A program made the translations under genes and the position numbers. This document shows positions 8,197 through 17,108 of a stretch of 64,000 bases of DNA, piece by piece; positions within the stretch are counted from its first letter, which is position 1; the number at the start of each line of letters is the position of its first letter. The DNA comes from Pseudomonadota bacterium. GTDB taxonomy: Bacteria; Pseudomonadota; Gammaproteobacteria; Steroidobacterales; Steroidobacteraceae. The stretch lies in assembly GCA_018240525.1 (NCBI GenBank), contig JAFEFN010000001.1, forward strand, positions 62,001 through 126,000. Direction: 5' to 3'. The notes beneath the pieces are model-generated. The model did no database searches and was not told the DNA's origin. It saw only the letters and a program-made list of their open reading frames with translations.

Positions 8197-8844
8197 GTGG
8201 AAAATCCCGACAAGCTCATCTGGGTGTACGACGTGATCTCGCCGTTCGCCTACCTGTCACTGCCGCGCATCGCGCGGCTGGGCGAGGATGTCCCGATCGA
8301 GGCGAGGCCCGTGCTGTTCGCCGCGCTCCTCGACCACTTCGGGCAGCTGGGGCCTGCGGAAATCGTCCCCAAGCGCCGCTTCACCTATCGGTTCGCGCTG
8401 TGGCGGGCGCGCCAGCTCGGCATACCGATGCGCTTCCCGCCGGCACACCCGTTCAACCCGCTGGCGGCGCTGCGGCTGATCATCGCCGCCGGCAGCGACC
8501 TGCGCGCCGCCGGCGTGGTCCTGCAGGCGGTGTTCCGCGACGGGCGCGACGTCTCCGACCCGGCGGTGATCGCCGACCTCGCGCGCGAGCTGGCGGTTCC
8601 GGATCCGCAGGCCGCGCTCGCCGACCCGTCCGTCAAGGCGCGGCTGCGCGCCAACACCGAGTGGGCCAGCAGCCGGGGCATCTTCGGCGTGCCGACGCTC
8701 GTGATCGGCGAAGAGATGTTCTGGGGCCAGGACGGACTGGACATGGCGCTGGACTACCTGGCCCACCCGGAGGCGTTTGCCGACCCGCAGATGCGTGCCG
8801 CGGACACCCTCCCGACGGGCGTATCGCGCAAGAAGGCCTCCTAG
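8197..8844 (+). CDS. DsbA-fold 2-hydroxychromene-2-carboxylate isomerase family protein
   Basis: A 215-residue kappa-GST/DsbA-fold protein of the family of NahD, which isomerises 2-hydroxychromene-2-carboxylate in naphthalene breakdown and uses glutathione as cofactor. The N-terminal strand-turn WVYDVISPFAYLSL corresponds to the family signature with its catalytic Ser in the SP(Y/F) turn, and the C-terminal GIFGVPTLVIGEEMFWGQD is the conserved cis-Pro and lid region. Start is GTG, seven bases after the previous stop, with the ribosome binding site overlapping that stop. No other naphthalene genes are nearby, so the substrate may differ. The last 4 bp overlap the convergent permease gene. Confidence 0.85.
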   Translation: MENPDKLIWVYDVISPFAYLSLPRIARLGEDVPIEARPVLFAALLDHFGQLGPAEIVPKRRFTYRFALWRARQLGIPMRFPPAHPFNPLAALRLIIAAGSDLRAAGVVLQAVFRDGRDVSDPAVIADLARELAVPDPQAALADPSVKARLRANTEWASSRGIFGVPTLVIGEEMFWGQDGLDMALDYLAHPEAFADPQMRAADTLPTGVSRKKAS

Positions 8845-10250
8845 GGCTCCAGTCCTGCGTCGGCTGCAGCGGCGCGCCGCTGCTCGCCCGCAAGGTCCAT
8901 CGAGCGGCATGCCCACAGGTACACCGCCGCCGAGACCGGCAGGCCGACCAGCATGGCGATGTCGGCGCCGCCCAGGACGCGCGCCACCGGGCCGATGTAC
9001 ATCGGCGAACTGAAGAACGGGACCATCGCGACGAAGCCCACCGCGTAGGCGAGCAGGCCGCGCCAGTTCCAGCGCCCGTACAGGCCGTGCGGGTTGAAGA
9101 TCTCGCGGATCGAGTAGTGACCCTTGCGCACCACATAGAAGTCGATCAGGTTGATCGCCGTCCAGGGCGTGAACAGGTACAGCAGCACCGCCAGCAGGTC
9201 CTCGAACCGGGTGATGAAATCTTCCGAGGCGGCCAGCGCCAGTCCGGTGCTCACCAGGAAGGTGAGCGCGAGACTGGCGACGCGCTTGCCGGCCGTGGAA
9301 TGCAGCGGCCTGATGGTGTCGGCCACGCTCAGCAGCGTCAGCGAGGCGCCGTAGAAGTTGAGCGAGGTGATGGTGATCAGCCCGAGGAACCCGCCGACCA
9401 GCATGACCGGGCCGAAGCCGGGGACGATCAGGTCCGAGGCGTGTTCCATCGCCGCCGCCAGGTTCATCTTCGGTGCGGTGGCCGTCGCCACCGTGCCCAC
9501 CAGCATCATCCAGGCGCCGCCGATGAAGGCCCCGAGGTAGGTCCACCAGAACGAGGCGCGCACGCCCACGTCGCGCGGCAGGTAACGCGAGTAGTCGGAG
9601 ACGTACATCGACCAGCTCACCTGGTAGGCGGCGGCCGCGAACAGCTGCGTGAGGAAGGGGACGGTCTTGAAGTGCGCGAGGTCCCACGCGTCGGGCTGGA
9701 ACTTGATGGCACTGAGTGCACCGATCGAGAACACGCTGAGGAGCACGATCATCAGGTAGGCGACCACGCGCTGTGCGACGTGGATCTTGTCGTAGCCGAG
9801 CACCGCCAGCGCCACCGCCAGCAGCGAGAACACGATGATGGCCGTGGGCGAGGTGGCCGGGACCGAGCTGTTCAGCTGGTGCAGTGTCTGCGCAGCCAGC
9901 ACGTCGTTGAAGGCGTTGTAGCCGAGGTAGGCGATGAGTGCGACCGCCCACACCAGCAGTGCGCCGACGTAACCGAACTGCGGCCGGGACTGGATCATCT
10001 GCGGCAGGCCGAGCTGCGGCCCCTGGGTCGAGTGGAAGGCCATGAAGAAGGTGCCGAGGAGGTTGCCGACCACCACCGCGATCAACGTCCAGGCCAGATT
10101 CCCGCCGAGCGCGATGCCCAGCGCCCCGACCGCCAGCGTCGCAAGGTGCGCTTCGCCGGAGAACCACACCGGCCACAGGTGCCAGACCTTGCCGTGGCGC
10201 TCGGCGAGCGGCACGTAGTCGATCGAGCGGCTCTCGATCAGTCCGCTCAC
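8841..10250 (-). CDS. NCS1-family nucleobase/cation permease
   Basis: A 469-residue inner-membrane transporter with about 12 hydrophobic segments. The N-terminal LWPVWFSGEAH (replacing the usual NxxMxxW region), the FHSTQGPQLGLPQMIQSRPQFG motif between helices 2 and 3, and YQVSWSMYVSDYSRYLP near residue 210 are typical of the cytosine/allantoin/hydantoin NCS1 group. These permeases import purines, pyrimidines, allantoin or related ring compounds with H+ or Na+. Its start overlaps the stop of the upstream dehydrogenase gene by 4 bp (ATGA), so the two are translationally coupled. The exact substrate cannot be read. Confidence 0.88.
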   Translation of the reverse strand: MSGLIESRSIDYVPLAERHGKVWHLWPVWFSGEAHLATLAVGALGIALGGNLAWTLIAVVVGNLLGTFFMAFHSTQGPQLGLPQMIQSRPQFGYVGALLVWAVALIAYLGYNAFNDVLAAQTLHQLNSSVPATSPTAIIVFSLLAVALAVLGYDKIHVAQRVVAYLMIVLLSVFSIGALSAIKFQPDAWDLAHFKTVPFLTQLFAAAAYQVSWSMYVSDYSRYLPRDVGVRASFWWTYLGAFIGGAWMMLVGTVATATAPKMNLAAAMEHASDLIVPGFGPVMLVGGFLGLITITSLNFYGASLTLLSVADTIRPLHSTAGKRVASLALTFLVSTGLALAASEDFITRFEDLLAVLLYLFTPWTAINLIDFYVVRKGHYSIREIFNPHGLYGRWNWRGLLAYAVGFVAMVPFFSSPMYIGPVARVLGGADIAMLVGLPVSAAVYLWACRSMDLAGEQRRAAAADAGLEP

Positions 10251-11242
10251 GAACGCTTCACCGCAGCCTTTCCGCCCGGACGGTTGCGCGGCACCACCTC
10301 GTAGCCCTCGACCTCCGGTTCATCATCCACCATCTGCGCCGGGAAGCCCTCGCCGAGGACGCGCACGCCGCACGGTTCCTCGTAGCGGCGGATGATGTTG
10401 GGGGAGAATTCGCGCGCGCCGAAGCGCTGCGCGGCGTCCTTGAAGATCTTCAGCACCAGGGGCGACAGTTCCAGGGGTACCTCGTGCTGCTGCGCGAGCG
10501 CATCGAAGAGGCCGACGTCCTTGATGACCAGGTCCATCGTGAAGTTGATGTCGCGGCTGCCGTTGAGGATCACCTGGGACTCGGTCTCGTGCACGAACGA
10601 GTTGCCCGAGGAGATGCGGATGGCTTCGTAGGCGGTGTTGAGGTCCAGGCCCGCCACCTTGGCAACGGTCAGTGCCTCGGCCAGTGCCACCAGGTGCACC
10701 GTGCACAGGTAGTTGGTCAGTACCTTGAGCGCGGATGCCGAGCCCACATCGCCGGTGTGCAGGATGCGCTGGCCCAGGATCTTCAGAACCGGCAGGGCGC
10801 GCTCGAAGCTCTCGCGGGGCCCGCCGGCGAAGATGGAGATGTTGCCGGTGGCGGCACGATGGCAGCCCCCCGAGACCGGGCAGTCCATCGCGGCGCTCCC
10901 CTGGGCGGTCACGAGCGCCGCCAGGCGGCGCGCTTCCGCCTCGTCGGTCGTGCTCATCTCCAGCCAGATCTTGCCCGGGGCGAGTCCGGCCAGCACCCCA
11001 TCGGCGGCTTCCATCACCGCGGCGGAAATGGCCGGCGAGGGCAGGCAGGTAATCACGATGTCCACACCCTGCGCCAGCGCTCGCGGGCTGTCCGCGCTGC
11101 GGGCACCGCGGCTGACGAAGTCGGCCACCCGCCCCTCGTCCAGATCGCGCACGGTGAGATCCACCCCGTGGCGCAGCAGGTTACCTGCCAGCTGCCCACC
11201 GACATTGCCAAGACCTATGAAGCCGACACGCAATTTCGTCAC
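10247..11242 (-). CDS. beta-hydroxyacid dehydrogenase (HIBADH/GarR family)
   Basis: A 331-residue NAD(P)-dependent dehydrogenase related to 3-hydroxyisobutyrate and tartronate-semialdehyde reductases. The Rossmann loop GFIGLGNVG starts the protein, CPVSGG at about residue 120 is the substrate-binding loop, and the catalytic Lys lies in ALKVLTNYL. An additional ~35-residue C-terminal tail rich in acidic and Pro residues exceeds the usual ~295. Start chosen at GTG 11242 with GGGGA five bases upstream, because the frame extends upstream without dehydrogenase homology. It is translationally coupled to the NCS1 permease, so a hydroxy acid made from a ring nitrogen compound is a reasonable guess at the substrate. 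Confidence 0.85.
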   Translation of the reverse strand: MTKLRVGFIGLGNVGGQLAGNLLRHGVDLTVRDLDEGRVADFVSRGARSADSPRALAQGVDIVITCLPSPAISAAVMEAADGVLAGLAPGKIWLEMSTTDEAEARRLAALVTAQGSAAMDCPVSGGCHRAATGNISIFAGGPRESFERALPVLKILGQRILHTGDVGSASALKVLTNYLCTVHLVALAEALTVAKVAGLDLNTAYEAIRISSGNSFVHETESQVILNGSRDINFTMDLVIKDVGLFDALAQQHEVPLELSPLVLKIFKDAAQRFGAREFSPNIIRRYEEPCGVRVLGEGFPAQMVDDEPEVEGYEVVPRNRPGGKAAVKRS

Positions 11243-11324
11243 GCTGATCCCCGTTTTGAGCCTGTTCCGGCTGCCATTGGACCACAGCTTGGGCGCTGCG
11301 GTCAGCGGCGCGACGAGCGCGGCT

Positions 11325-11885
11325 TTACTGCTTGGGACAGCGCAGGTTCTGGCCGCGCCAGCGCAGGGCGGCGATCCCCTGGTGCTCCCACAGCTGCACC
11401 GCGTCCGCGGTATAGCGCGCGCCGCTGCCCGACTCGGCGGCAAAGGCGACGACCCGCTCGCCCTGGTACTCGATGAGCACGGCCGGCGGGGTGCCCTGGA
11501 AGTAGCTGGCGCTGACCAGCCCGGCGGCCGTGCCTTCGCAGGCGTACTGCGCGCTAGCGAACACCGGCAGCTGACCGGCGAGGATCTTCAGCTCCGTGAT
11601 GCGCTGCTGGTAGGCGCGGATGAGGCAGGTACGCTGGTCCGCCTTGCCGCCGCAAGCGTCGCGGCCGGTCTGCCACGCCCCCTGGCGCCGCTGCGCGGCG
11701 GCTCCCGAGACGTCGGGGCCGAGGGCTGCGGCATACAGCGCGGCCATGTCGCGGTCCATGCCGGCAAGCACCGGGTCGGTGCAGATCATCTGCGGTACGG
11801 GTGCCACGGATTGCGAACAGTCGAAGCTCGGGCCCTGACCGGGTTTGAGCACGTCAAGCGCCAGTATCAGCAGCGACAGCATCAT
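11325..11885 (-). CDS. two-domain secreted lysozyme-inhibitor-like protein (LprI + MliC)
   Basis: A 186-residue exported protein. A short signal peptide (MMLSLLILALDVLKP) is followed by an LprI/DUF1311-type domain (about residues 20-100) in which FDCSQ...MICTDPVLAGMD, ACGGKADQRTCLIRAYQQRI shows four conserved Cys. A C-terminal domain (residues 110-186) resembles the membrane-bound C-type lysozyme inhibitor MliC: YACEG near its start, AVLIEYQGERVVAF in the middle and a final NLRCPKQ. Both domain types inhibit lysozyme in other bacteria, protecting the cell wall. Start chosen at ATG 11885, preceded by GGGAGGA; a second ATG follows directly. The MliC call is based on pattern, not a search. Confidence 0.7.
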   Translation of the reverse strand: MMLSLLILALDVLKPGQGPSFDCSQSVAPVPQMICTDPVLAGMDRDMAALYAAALGPDVSGAAAQRRQGAWQTGRDACGGKADQRTCLIRAYQQRITELKILAGQLPVFASAQYACEGTAAGLVSASYFQGTPPAVLIEYQGERVVAFAAESGSGARYTADAVQLWEHQGIAALRWRGQNLRCPKQ

Positions 11886-12097
11886 GGGTCCTCCCGGGGC
11901 ATGGCTGCACGGTCGCGCCATACAATAGCGCAAACCCGGGGAGGGCCGGCGAGGGGTCGAAGGCGTGACGGCACCGCGCGCCGGGAACCGCCGCGTTCGT
12001 GCGTCAGCCGGCGCGCGCGCCGCCAGTGCCGTTCCGCTGTCGGGCACAGCAGGCGGCGGCCGGAACATGCGCACGTCCGGCCGCTGCCTTACCGCTT

Positions 12098-12532
12098 CTA
12101 CTCGGGCAGCGTGGCGCCGGAGCCGCCCATCTCCGCCGGCATGTCCTTCATCTTCGGCTTGCCATCCCTGATCGGCAGCACGCTCTCCTGGTAGTGAACG
12201 TGCAGCGCCGGTTCGAACTTGAGGGTGGGCAGCAGCGCGGCGTAGACATCGACCAGGCCCATCGTCGGGTGGTCGGTGAAGAGGTGGCCGCCGCACTTGG
12301 TGCACCACTTGCGATGGCTGATCGGTGTCTTGTTGTAGGTGCCAATGCTGGCGGCGCCGCGGGTGACCTTGAGGGCCGCCGGCGGCCACAGCGTGAACGC
12401 GTTGACCGGGCCTGCCGACCACTGCCGGCACGAGGCGCAATGGCAGTACCCCATCGCCGCCGGATCGCCCGTCACCTCGAACTGAACCTCGCCGCAGAAG
12501 CAGCTGGACCTGTGGACACTCGAACTACTCAT
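12098..12532 (-). CDS. GFA/CENP-V fold zinc protein
   Basis: A 144-residue protein of the glutathione-dependent formaldehyde-activating (GFA)/CENP-V family. Zinc ligands are visible: CFCGEV near residue 12, CHCASCR near residue 30 and CTKCGG near residue 77. Most family members have no proven formaldehyde role, so the name should be read as a fold only. CAGGAG lies upstream of the ATG. The gene stands alone; the 212-bp gap to the lysozyme-inhibitor gene shows no further coding sequence. Confidence 0.9.
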   Translation of the reverse strand: MSSSSVHRSSCFCGEVQFEVTGDPAAMGYCHCASCRQWSAGPVNAFTLWPPAALKVTRGAASIGTYNKTPISHRKWCTKCGGHLFTDHPTMGLVDVYAALLPTLKFEPALHVHYQESVLPIRDGKPKMKDMPAEMGGSGATLPE

Positions 12533-12721
12533 GATGGCTCCTGATGCCGTGATATGACCCTGGCTGCCCGCGCGGTCGCGCCGCTCGGCGCTGCCCGCGG
12601 TTGCCTGTAGACTTCCCCTGTCGGGGCGAAAAAGAGTCTAGCGGCCGGGCGTCCCGGCCAGAATGACCGTTCGTCCGTGCGACGTGCTCGATCGTCCGTA
12701 TCGGCTGTCACGGGAGACCAG

Positions 12722-13687
12722 ATGGATGCGTTGTCGGATGTCCTGCGGGCGGTGCGCCTCAATGGTGCCGTCTTCTTCGACATCCGCGCGGCGGACCCCT
12801 GGGTGGCGCGGACGCCTGCCGGCATGGACATCGTCGGCGCGATGTTTCCCGGCGCCGAGCACCTGATTTCCTACCACGTGCTGATCTCGGGCGGCTGCTG
12901 GGCCGGACCGCCGGACTCGGCACCCATCCGGCTGCAGCCGGGCGACGTCATCGTCTTTCCGCACGGCGATACGCACGTGCTCTCGAGCGCGCCGGGCATG
13001 CACACGCCGGCGGACCTGTCGCGCTACCGCAAGCCCGCCGAAGGGCAGAGGCTGCCCTTCAGCATCTCCATGGGCGAGCAGGGCGGCACGGAGACGGCGC
13101 ATTTCGTATGCGGGTTCCTCGGTTGCGACGTGCGGCCGTTCAACCCGCTGCTCGCGGCACTGCCCCGGGTCGTGCGCGTGCGCGATTCCACCGGTACGCT
13201 CGCCGCCTATGTGCAGGCGGCCCTGTCCGAGTCCCGCCTGCCCCGCATTGGCAGCGAGTGCGTGCTCAGCCGCCTGAGCGAACTCATGTTTGTCGAGCTC
13301 ATCCGCCAGTACCTCGAGGGGCTGCCCCCCGACCGGGCCGACTGGCTCGCCGGGCTGCGCGACGCGCACGTAGGGCGCGCGCTGAACGCGCTGCACCGTA
13401 CCCCGGAGCGGGCCTGGGACCTGCCCTCGCTCGCCCGCCACGTCGGACTCTCGCGCACGGTGCTGGCGGAGCGCTTCAGCCAGTTCGTGGGCCGGCCGCC
13501 CATGCAGTACCTGGCGAATTGGCGCATGCAGCTGGCGACCGGCCACCTGCTTGCCGGCAGCGAGAGTGTGGCGCAGATCGCCAACAGAGTGGGCTACGAT
13601 TCCGAGGCAGCCTTCAGCCGCACCTTCAAGAAACTCGTGGGCAGCTCGCCGGGCCAGTGGCGCAGAGAGCGCAGCGCGGCACGATAG
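12722..13687 (+). CDS. AraC-family regulator with N-terminal cupin
   Basis: A 321-residue transcription factor. The N-terminal half (residues 1-185) is a cupin-type sensor of the AraC cupin_6 class (LQPGDVIVFPHGDTHVL), and the C-terminal half has two helix-turn-helix motifs (LARHVGLSRTVLAERF and IANRVGYDSEAAFSRTFKK) ending in the typical SPGQWR. Start chosen at ATG 12722 with GGGAG upstream; an in-frame ATG at 12677 would add 15 residues without homology. The acyl-CoA synthetase gene starts 23 bp after its stop, so it may control that gene or be co-transcribed with it. Ligand unknown. Confidence 0.9.
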   Translation: MDALSDVLRAVRLNGAVFFDIRAADPWVARTPAGMDIVGAMFPGAEHLISYHVLISGGCWAGPPDSAPIRLQPGDVIVFPHGDTHVLSSAPGMHTPADLSRYRKPAEGQRLPFSISMGEQGGTETAHFVCGFLGCDVRPFNPLLAALPRVVRVRDSTGTLAAYVQAALSESRLPRIGSECVLSRLSELMFVELIRQYLEGLPPDRADWLAGLRDAHVGRALNALHRTPERAWDLPSLARHVGLSRTVLAERFSQFVGRPPMQYLANWRMQLATGHLLAGSESVAQIANRVGYDSEAAFSRTFKKLVGSSPGQWRRERSAAR

Positions 13688-13710
13688 CCCGGCAACGAAA
13701 GAGGACAGAC

Positions 13711-15282
13711 GTGGACGTGCCATTGACACCGCTGGAGTTCGCGCGCCGCGCGCGACGCATCTATCCGAAGCGCGAGGCCGTCGTCGACGGTGCGCTGCGC
13801 CTGAATTACGCGCAGTTTCTCGATCGCTGTGACCGCTGGTCGGCGGCGCTGCAGGAGCTTGGCGTGGCGCACGGGGACCGCGTGGTGGTCATCTCCCCGA
13901 ATACCCACAGCATGCTCGAGCAGTTCTACGCCGTGCCGCAGCTCGGGGCGATCGTCGTGCCGCTCAACTACCGCCTCACGGGGGCGGATTTCAAGTACAT
14001 GATCGAGCACTGCACGCCGACCGTGGTGTGCGCCCACGCCGACTACATCGACACTCTCGAGGCACTGCGGCCGGAGCTGTCCGGTGTGCGCCACTTCGTC
14101 GCCCTCACGGGGGGCGCGCCCGGCTGGCTCGACTACGAGGCGACCCTGGCTGCGCATCCACCGCAGTTCAGGCGCCCGGAAATCGCCGAGGATGACGTGC
14201 TGTCCATCAATTACACCAGCGGCACCACCTCGCGCCCGAAGGGCGTGATGATCACCCACCGCAATGCCTGGGCCAACACGGTCGGCAGCCTCATGCATAA
14301 CCCGATGCAGGTCGGCGAGCGCTACCTGTGGACGCTGCCGATGTTCCATGCCAACGGCTGGACGTTCACCTGGACAGTCACCGCCGCGGGCGGCACCCAC
14401 GTGTGTATCGCCAAGGTGGACGCCGCGGCGGTGTATGCCCAGGTCAACCGCGAGTCCGTGACCATGCTGTGCGCGGCACCCACCGTGCTGATCGGCATTG
14501 CCAACGGCCCGGAGGAGGGACGGCGCACGCTGCGCCGCGGCGTCCGGGTGATCACGGCCGGCGCGCCTCCGGCAGCGGCCACGATCAAGCGTGTCGAGGG
14601 CGAGCTGGGCTGGGTGGTCACCCAGATGTACGGCCTGACCGAGACGGCGCCCATGATCCTGGTGTGCGAGATGCGACCGGAGGATGCGGCGCTGTCCGCG
14701 GACGAGCGAGCCGCCCACAAGGCGCGCCAGGGCGTGGAGCTCATCAGCTCCGGCGAGCTCAAGGTCGTCGACGAGCACGACAACGAGGTGCCGGCGGACG
14801 GGGCGACGCTCGGTGAGATCGTGGTGCGCGGCAACGTCGTCATGAAGGGGTATTACAAGGATCCGCAGGCCAGTGCGACGGCCCTGCGCGGGGGCTGGTT
14901 CCACACCGGGGACGCGGCGGTGGTGCACCCGGACGGTTACGTCGAGATCCGCGACCGCTTCAAGGACGTCATCATCAGCGGCGGCGAGAACATCTCCTCC
15001 ATCGAGCTCGAGGGCGTGCTGCTGGCGCACCCGGCGGTGATGGAGGCGGCCGTCGTGGGCATGGCGCACGAGAAGTGGGGCGAGACGCCCGTGGCGCACG
15101 TGGTTCTGCGCGCCGGCGCGCAGGCGAGCGAGGAGCAGCTGCGGCTGCATTGCCGCGAGCGCCTCGCCGGCTTCAAGGTGCCCTCGGCGGTGCACTTCGT
15201 GAACGAGCTGCCGAAGACCGCGACCGGCAAGATCCAGAAATACGTGCTGCGCAAGCAGCAGAGCGCGATCCACCGGCAGTAG
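13711..15282 (+). CDS. acyl-CoA synthetase (AMP-binding, fatty-acid type)
   Basis: A 523-residue adenylate-forming ligase that activates a carboxylic acid as acyl-AMP and then acyl-CoA. The motifs are complete: P-loop YTSGTTSRPKG near residue 170, YGLTET near 308, GWFHTGD near 394, RFKDVIISGGENIS, and the catalytic Lys in PKTATGKIQKY near the end. Length and motifs resemble FadD3/medium- or long-chain ligases. The start is GTG 13711 with AGAGGA upstream; the same frame is open far upstream but only as an alternative frame of the AraC gene. The neighbouring AraC regulator is the obvious candidate controller. Confidence 0.92.
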   Translation: MDVPLTPLEFARRARRIYPKREAVVDGALRLNYAQFLDRCDRWSAALQELGVAHGDRVVVISPNTHSMLEQFYAVPQLGAIVVPLNYRLTGADFKYMIEHCTPTVVCAHADYIDTLEALRPELSGVRHFVALTGGAPGWLDYEATLAAHPPQFRRPEIAEDDVLSINYTSGTTSRPKGVMITHRNAWANTVGSLMHNPMQVGERYLWTLPMFHANGWTFTWTVTAAGGTHVCIAKVDAAAVYAQVNRESVTMLCAAPTVLIGIANGPEEGRRTLRRGVRVITAGAPPAAATIKRVEGELGWVVTQMYGLTETAPMILVCEMRPEDAALSADERAAHKARQGVELISSGELKVVDEHDNEVPADGATLGEIVVRGNVVMKGYYKDPQASATALRGGWFHTGDAAVVHPDGYVEIRDRFKDVIISGGENISSIELEGVLLAHPAVMEAAVVGMAHEKWGETPVAHVVLRAGAQASEEQLRLHCRERLAGFKVPSAVHFVNELPKTATGKIQKYVLRKQQSAIHRQ

Positions 15283-15442
15283 CCACCGTGGGGGTCTCGT
15301 CCGGTGCGGCGGTCTTTATGAGCGGGCCGACAGCGATTACCCTTGGCGGCCTTGACCCGGTGCAGCGTGCCTGCGCGATGCCGACTGCGCGCTTGCCGCG
15401 ACCGTGTGCGATACCCCATAACATCGAACGGGAAGCAACCGC

Positions 15443-16975
15443 ATGAGTGACATCATCTCCTCCAGCCTCAACCGTCGCATTTTCGTGCAGGGCGCCGCCG
15501 GCGGCCTGGCGCTGGCGAGCATCCCGGCCATCGTGCAGGCCGCCGCCGGGGCCGGTGGCGCCGACAAGGCGGCCGTGCTCGCCAAGATCCCGGGAATGCA
15601 CGCGGCCAACCTGAAGCGCCTGCAGGACTGGATCGCGCTGCCGTCCATCGCCGCGGAGAACCGCAACTACCCGCAGGGGCCGGAGTACATGGCGCAGCTG
15701 GCACGCGATGCCGGCTTCACCGGCGTTGAACTGATTCCCACCTCGGGCAAGCCCGGCGTCTTCGGGATGCTGGACAGCGGTGCGCGCACGACCATGGCGC
15801 TCTACTACATGTACGACGTCAAGCAATTCGTCCCCTCGGAATGGAGTTCGCCACCCCTGGAAGGCCGGCTGGTGCACAAGGAAGGCCTCGGGATGGTGTG
15901 CATGGGTCGCGGTGCGGTGAACCAGAAGGGGCCGGAGAATTCCTTCCTGAGTGCGCTCATGGCCTTCAAGGCCGCGAACAAGAAGGTGCCCGTGAACATC
16001 GTCCTGGTGGCCGAGGGCGAGGAGGAGATCGGCTCGCCGCACTTCCACGAGGTCATCGAGAACCCGAAGGTGATGGCGCAGCTGAAGAAGTGCGCCGGGG
16101 TTTTCATGCCCGAGGCGGGGCAGGACCAGAACGGCGGGGTGCAGGTCAACCTCGGCGCCAAGGGGGTGATCGAGCTCGAGCTGGTCTCGACCGGCGAGAA
16201 GTGGGGCCGCGGGCCGGCCAAGGACGTGCACTCGAGCCTCGAGGCCCAGGTCGATTCCCCGACCTGGCACCTGGTGCAGGCGCTGAACACGCTGGTGGAG
16301 GCCGATGGCCATACCCCGGCCGTCGAGGGGCTGTTCGAGAAGGTGAAGCCGCTCACGCCTGCGCAGGAGAAGATGATCCGCGAGTACGCGGCCAAGACCT
16401 CCGAGAGCACGCAGATGGAGGCGCTCGGGGTCAAGCACTGGGTGCACGACAAGAACTGGGTGGACTCGCTGATGGCCCTCGAGTCCCGCCCGACGATCAA
16501 CATCGAGGGCCTGGTGGCCGGCTACACCGGCCCGGGCGGCAAGACCGTGCTGCCGCATCGCGCGGTGGCCAAGATCGACATGCGCCTGGTACCGGACATG
16601 ACCGCCGCGGACACGCTGGCCAAGCTGAAGGCACACCTCGCCAAGCGCGGCTTCGCCGACATCGAAGTCAACATGAGCGGCGGCTACGACCCGACCACGA
16701 CCGATCCGAACAGCAAGCTGATCCAGACCGAGCTCGCCACCTACCGCAAGTTTGGCAAGGAGCCGTTGCTGTGGCCGCGCTCGGCAGGCTCCTGGCCCGG
16801 CTACGTGTTCACCAATGCGCCGCTGTCGCTCGCCGCGGGGCACTTCGGGCTCGGCCACGGCGAGGGCGCGCACGCCCCGGACGAGTACTACCTCATCGAC
16901 TCCACCAACCCGAAGGTGCAGGGCCTGGATGGGGCGGTGGCCTCGTTCGTCGAATTGCTGTACGCGCTGGCCTGA
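15443..16975 (+). CDS. Tat-exported M20 peptidase homologue with altered metal site
   Basis: A 510-residue M20/M28-fold dipeptidase-like protein. A twin-arginine signal (NRRIFVQG, then a hydrophobic stretch ending VQAAAG) suggests folded export. The catalytic-domain landmarks are aligned but changed: the usual GHYDV metal motif reads YMYDV (Met123 where the zinc-binding His is expected, Asp125 kept), and the bridging Asp motif GRGASDDKG reads GRGAVNQKG (Asn160). The EGEEEIGS acid motif (about 191-198) and the late GEGAHAPDE His477 are kept. The expected second-shell Asp is in a PEAG segment. Either it binds one metal, binds a different metal, or is not a peptidase. No relevant partner genes adjoin it. 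Confidence 0.8.
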   Translation: MSDIISSSLNRRIFVQGAAGGLALASIPAIVQAAAGAGGADKAAVLAKIPGMHAANLKRLQDWIALPSIAAENRNYPQGPEYMAQLARDAGFTGVELIPTSGKPGVFGMLDSGARTTMALYYMYDVKQFVPSEWSSPPLEGRLVHKEGLGMVCMGRGAVNQKGPENSFLSALMAFKAANKKVPVNIVLVAEGEEEIGSPHFHEVIENPKVMAQLKKCAGVFMPEAGQDQNGGVQVNLGAKGVIELELVSTGEKWGRGPAKDVHSSLEAQVDSPTWHLVQALNTLVEADGHTPAVEGLFEKVKPLTPAQEKMIREYAAKTSESTQMEALGVKHWVHDKNWVDSLMALESRPTINIEGLVAGYTGPGGKTVLPHRAVAKIDMRLVPDMTAADTLAKLKAHLAKRGFADIEVNMSGGYDPTTTDPNSKLIQTELATYRKFGKEPLLWPRSAGSWPGYVFTNAPLSLAAGHFGLGHGEGAHAPDEYYLIDSTNPKVQGLDGAVASFVELLYALA

Positions 16976-17108
16976 GCGCGGGCGCCCAGCCGGCGGGCCC
17001 ACGGAGGGGCCTGTCGGCGGAAAGCCGGTCTGCTGCGTTGTGAGGATGGGCGCACGGCAGCCCCGGGCACCGTGGCGCAGGATGGGCACCCACCGCACAG
17101 GAGCGAGC

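Noticed and set aside
11886..12440. Extension of the lysozyme-inhibitor frame over the GFA gene
   Set aside because: The added residues are an alternative frame of the GFA-fold gene, and ATG 11885 has a strong ribosome binding site.
12642..12658. Hairpin GGCCGGG/CCCGGCC upstream of the AraC gene as a terminator
   Set aside because: No gene ends nearby in the direction that would give it a T-tract, so it was not called.
16752..17108. Upstream extension of the CAP-protein frame
   Set aside because: It reads the M20 gene out of frame and lacks a signal peptide; GTG 17109 with AGGAG is a better start.
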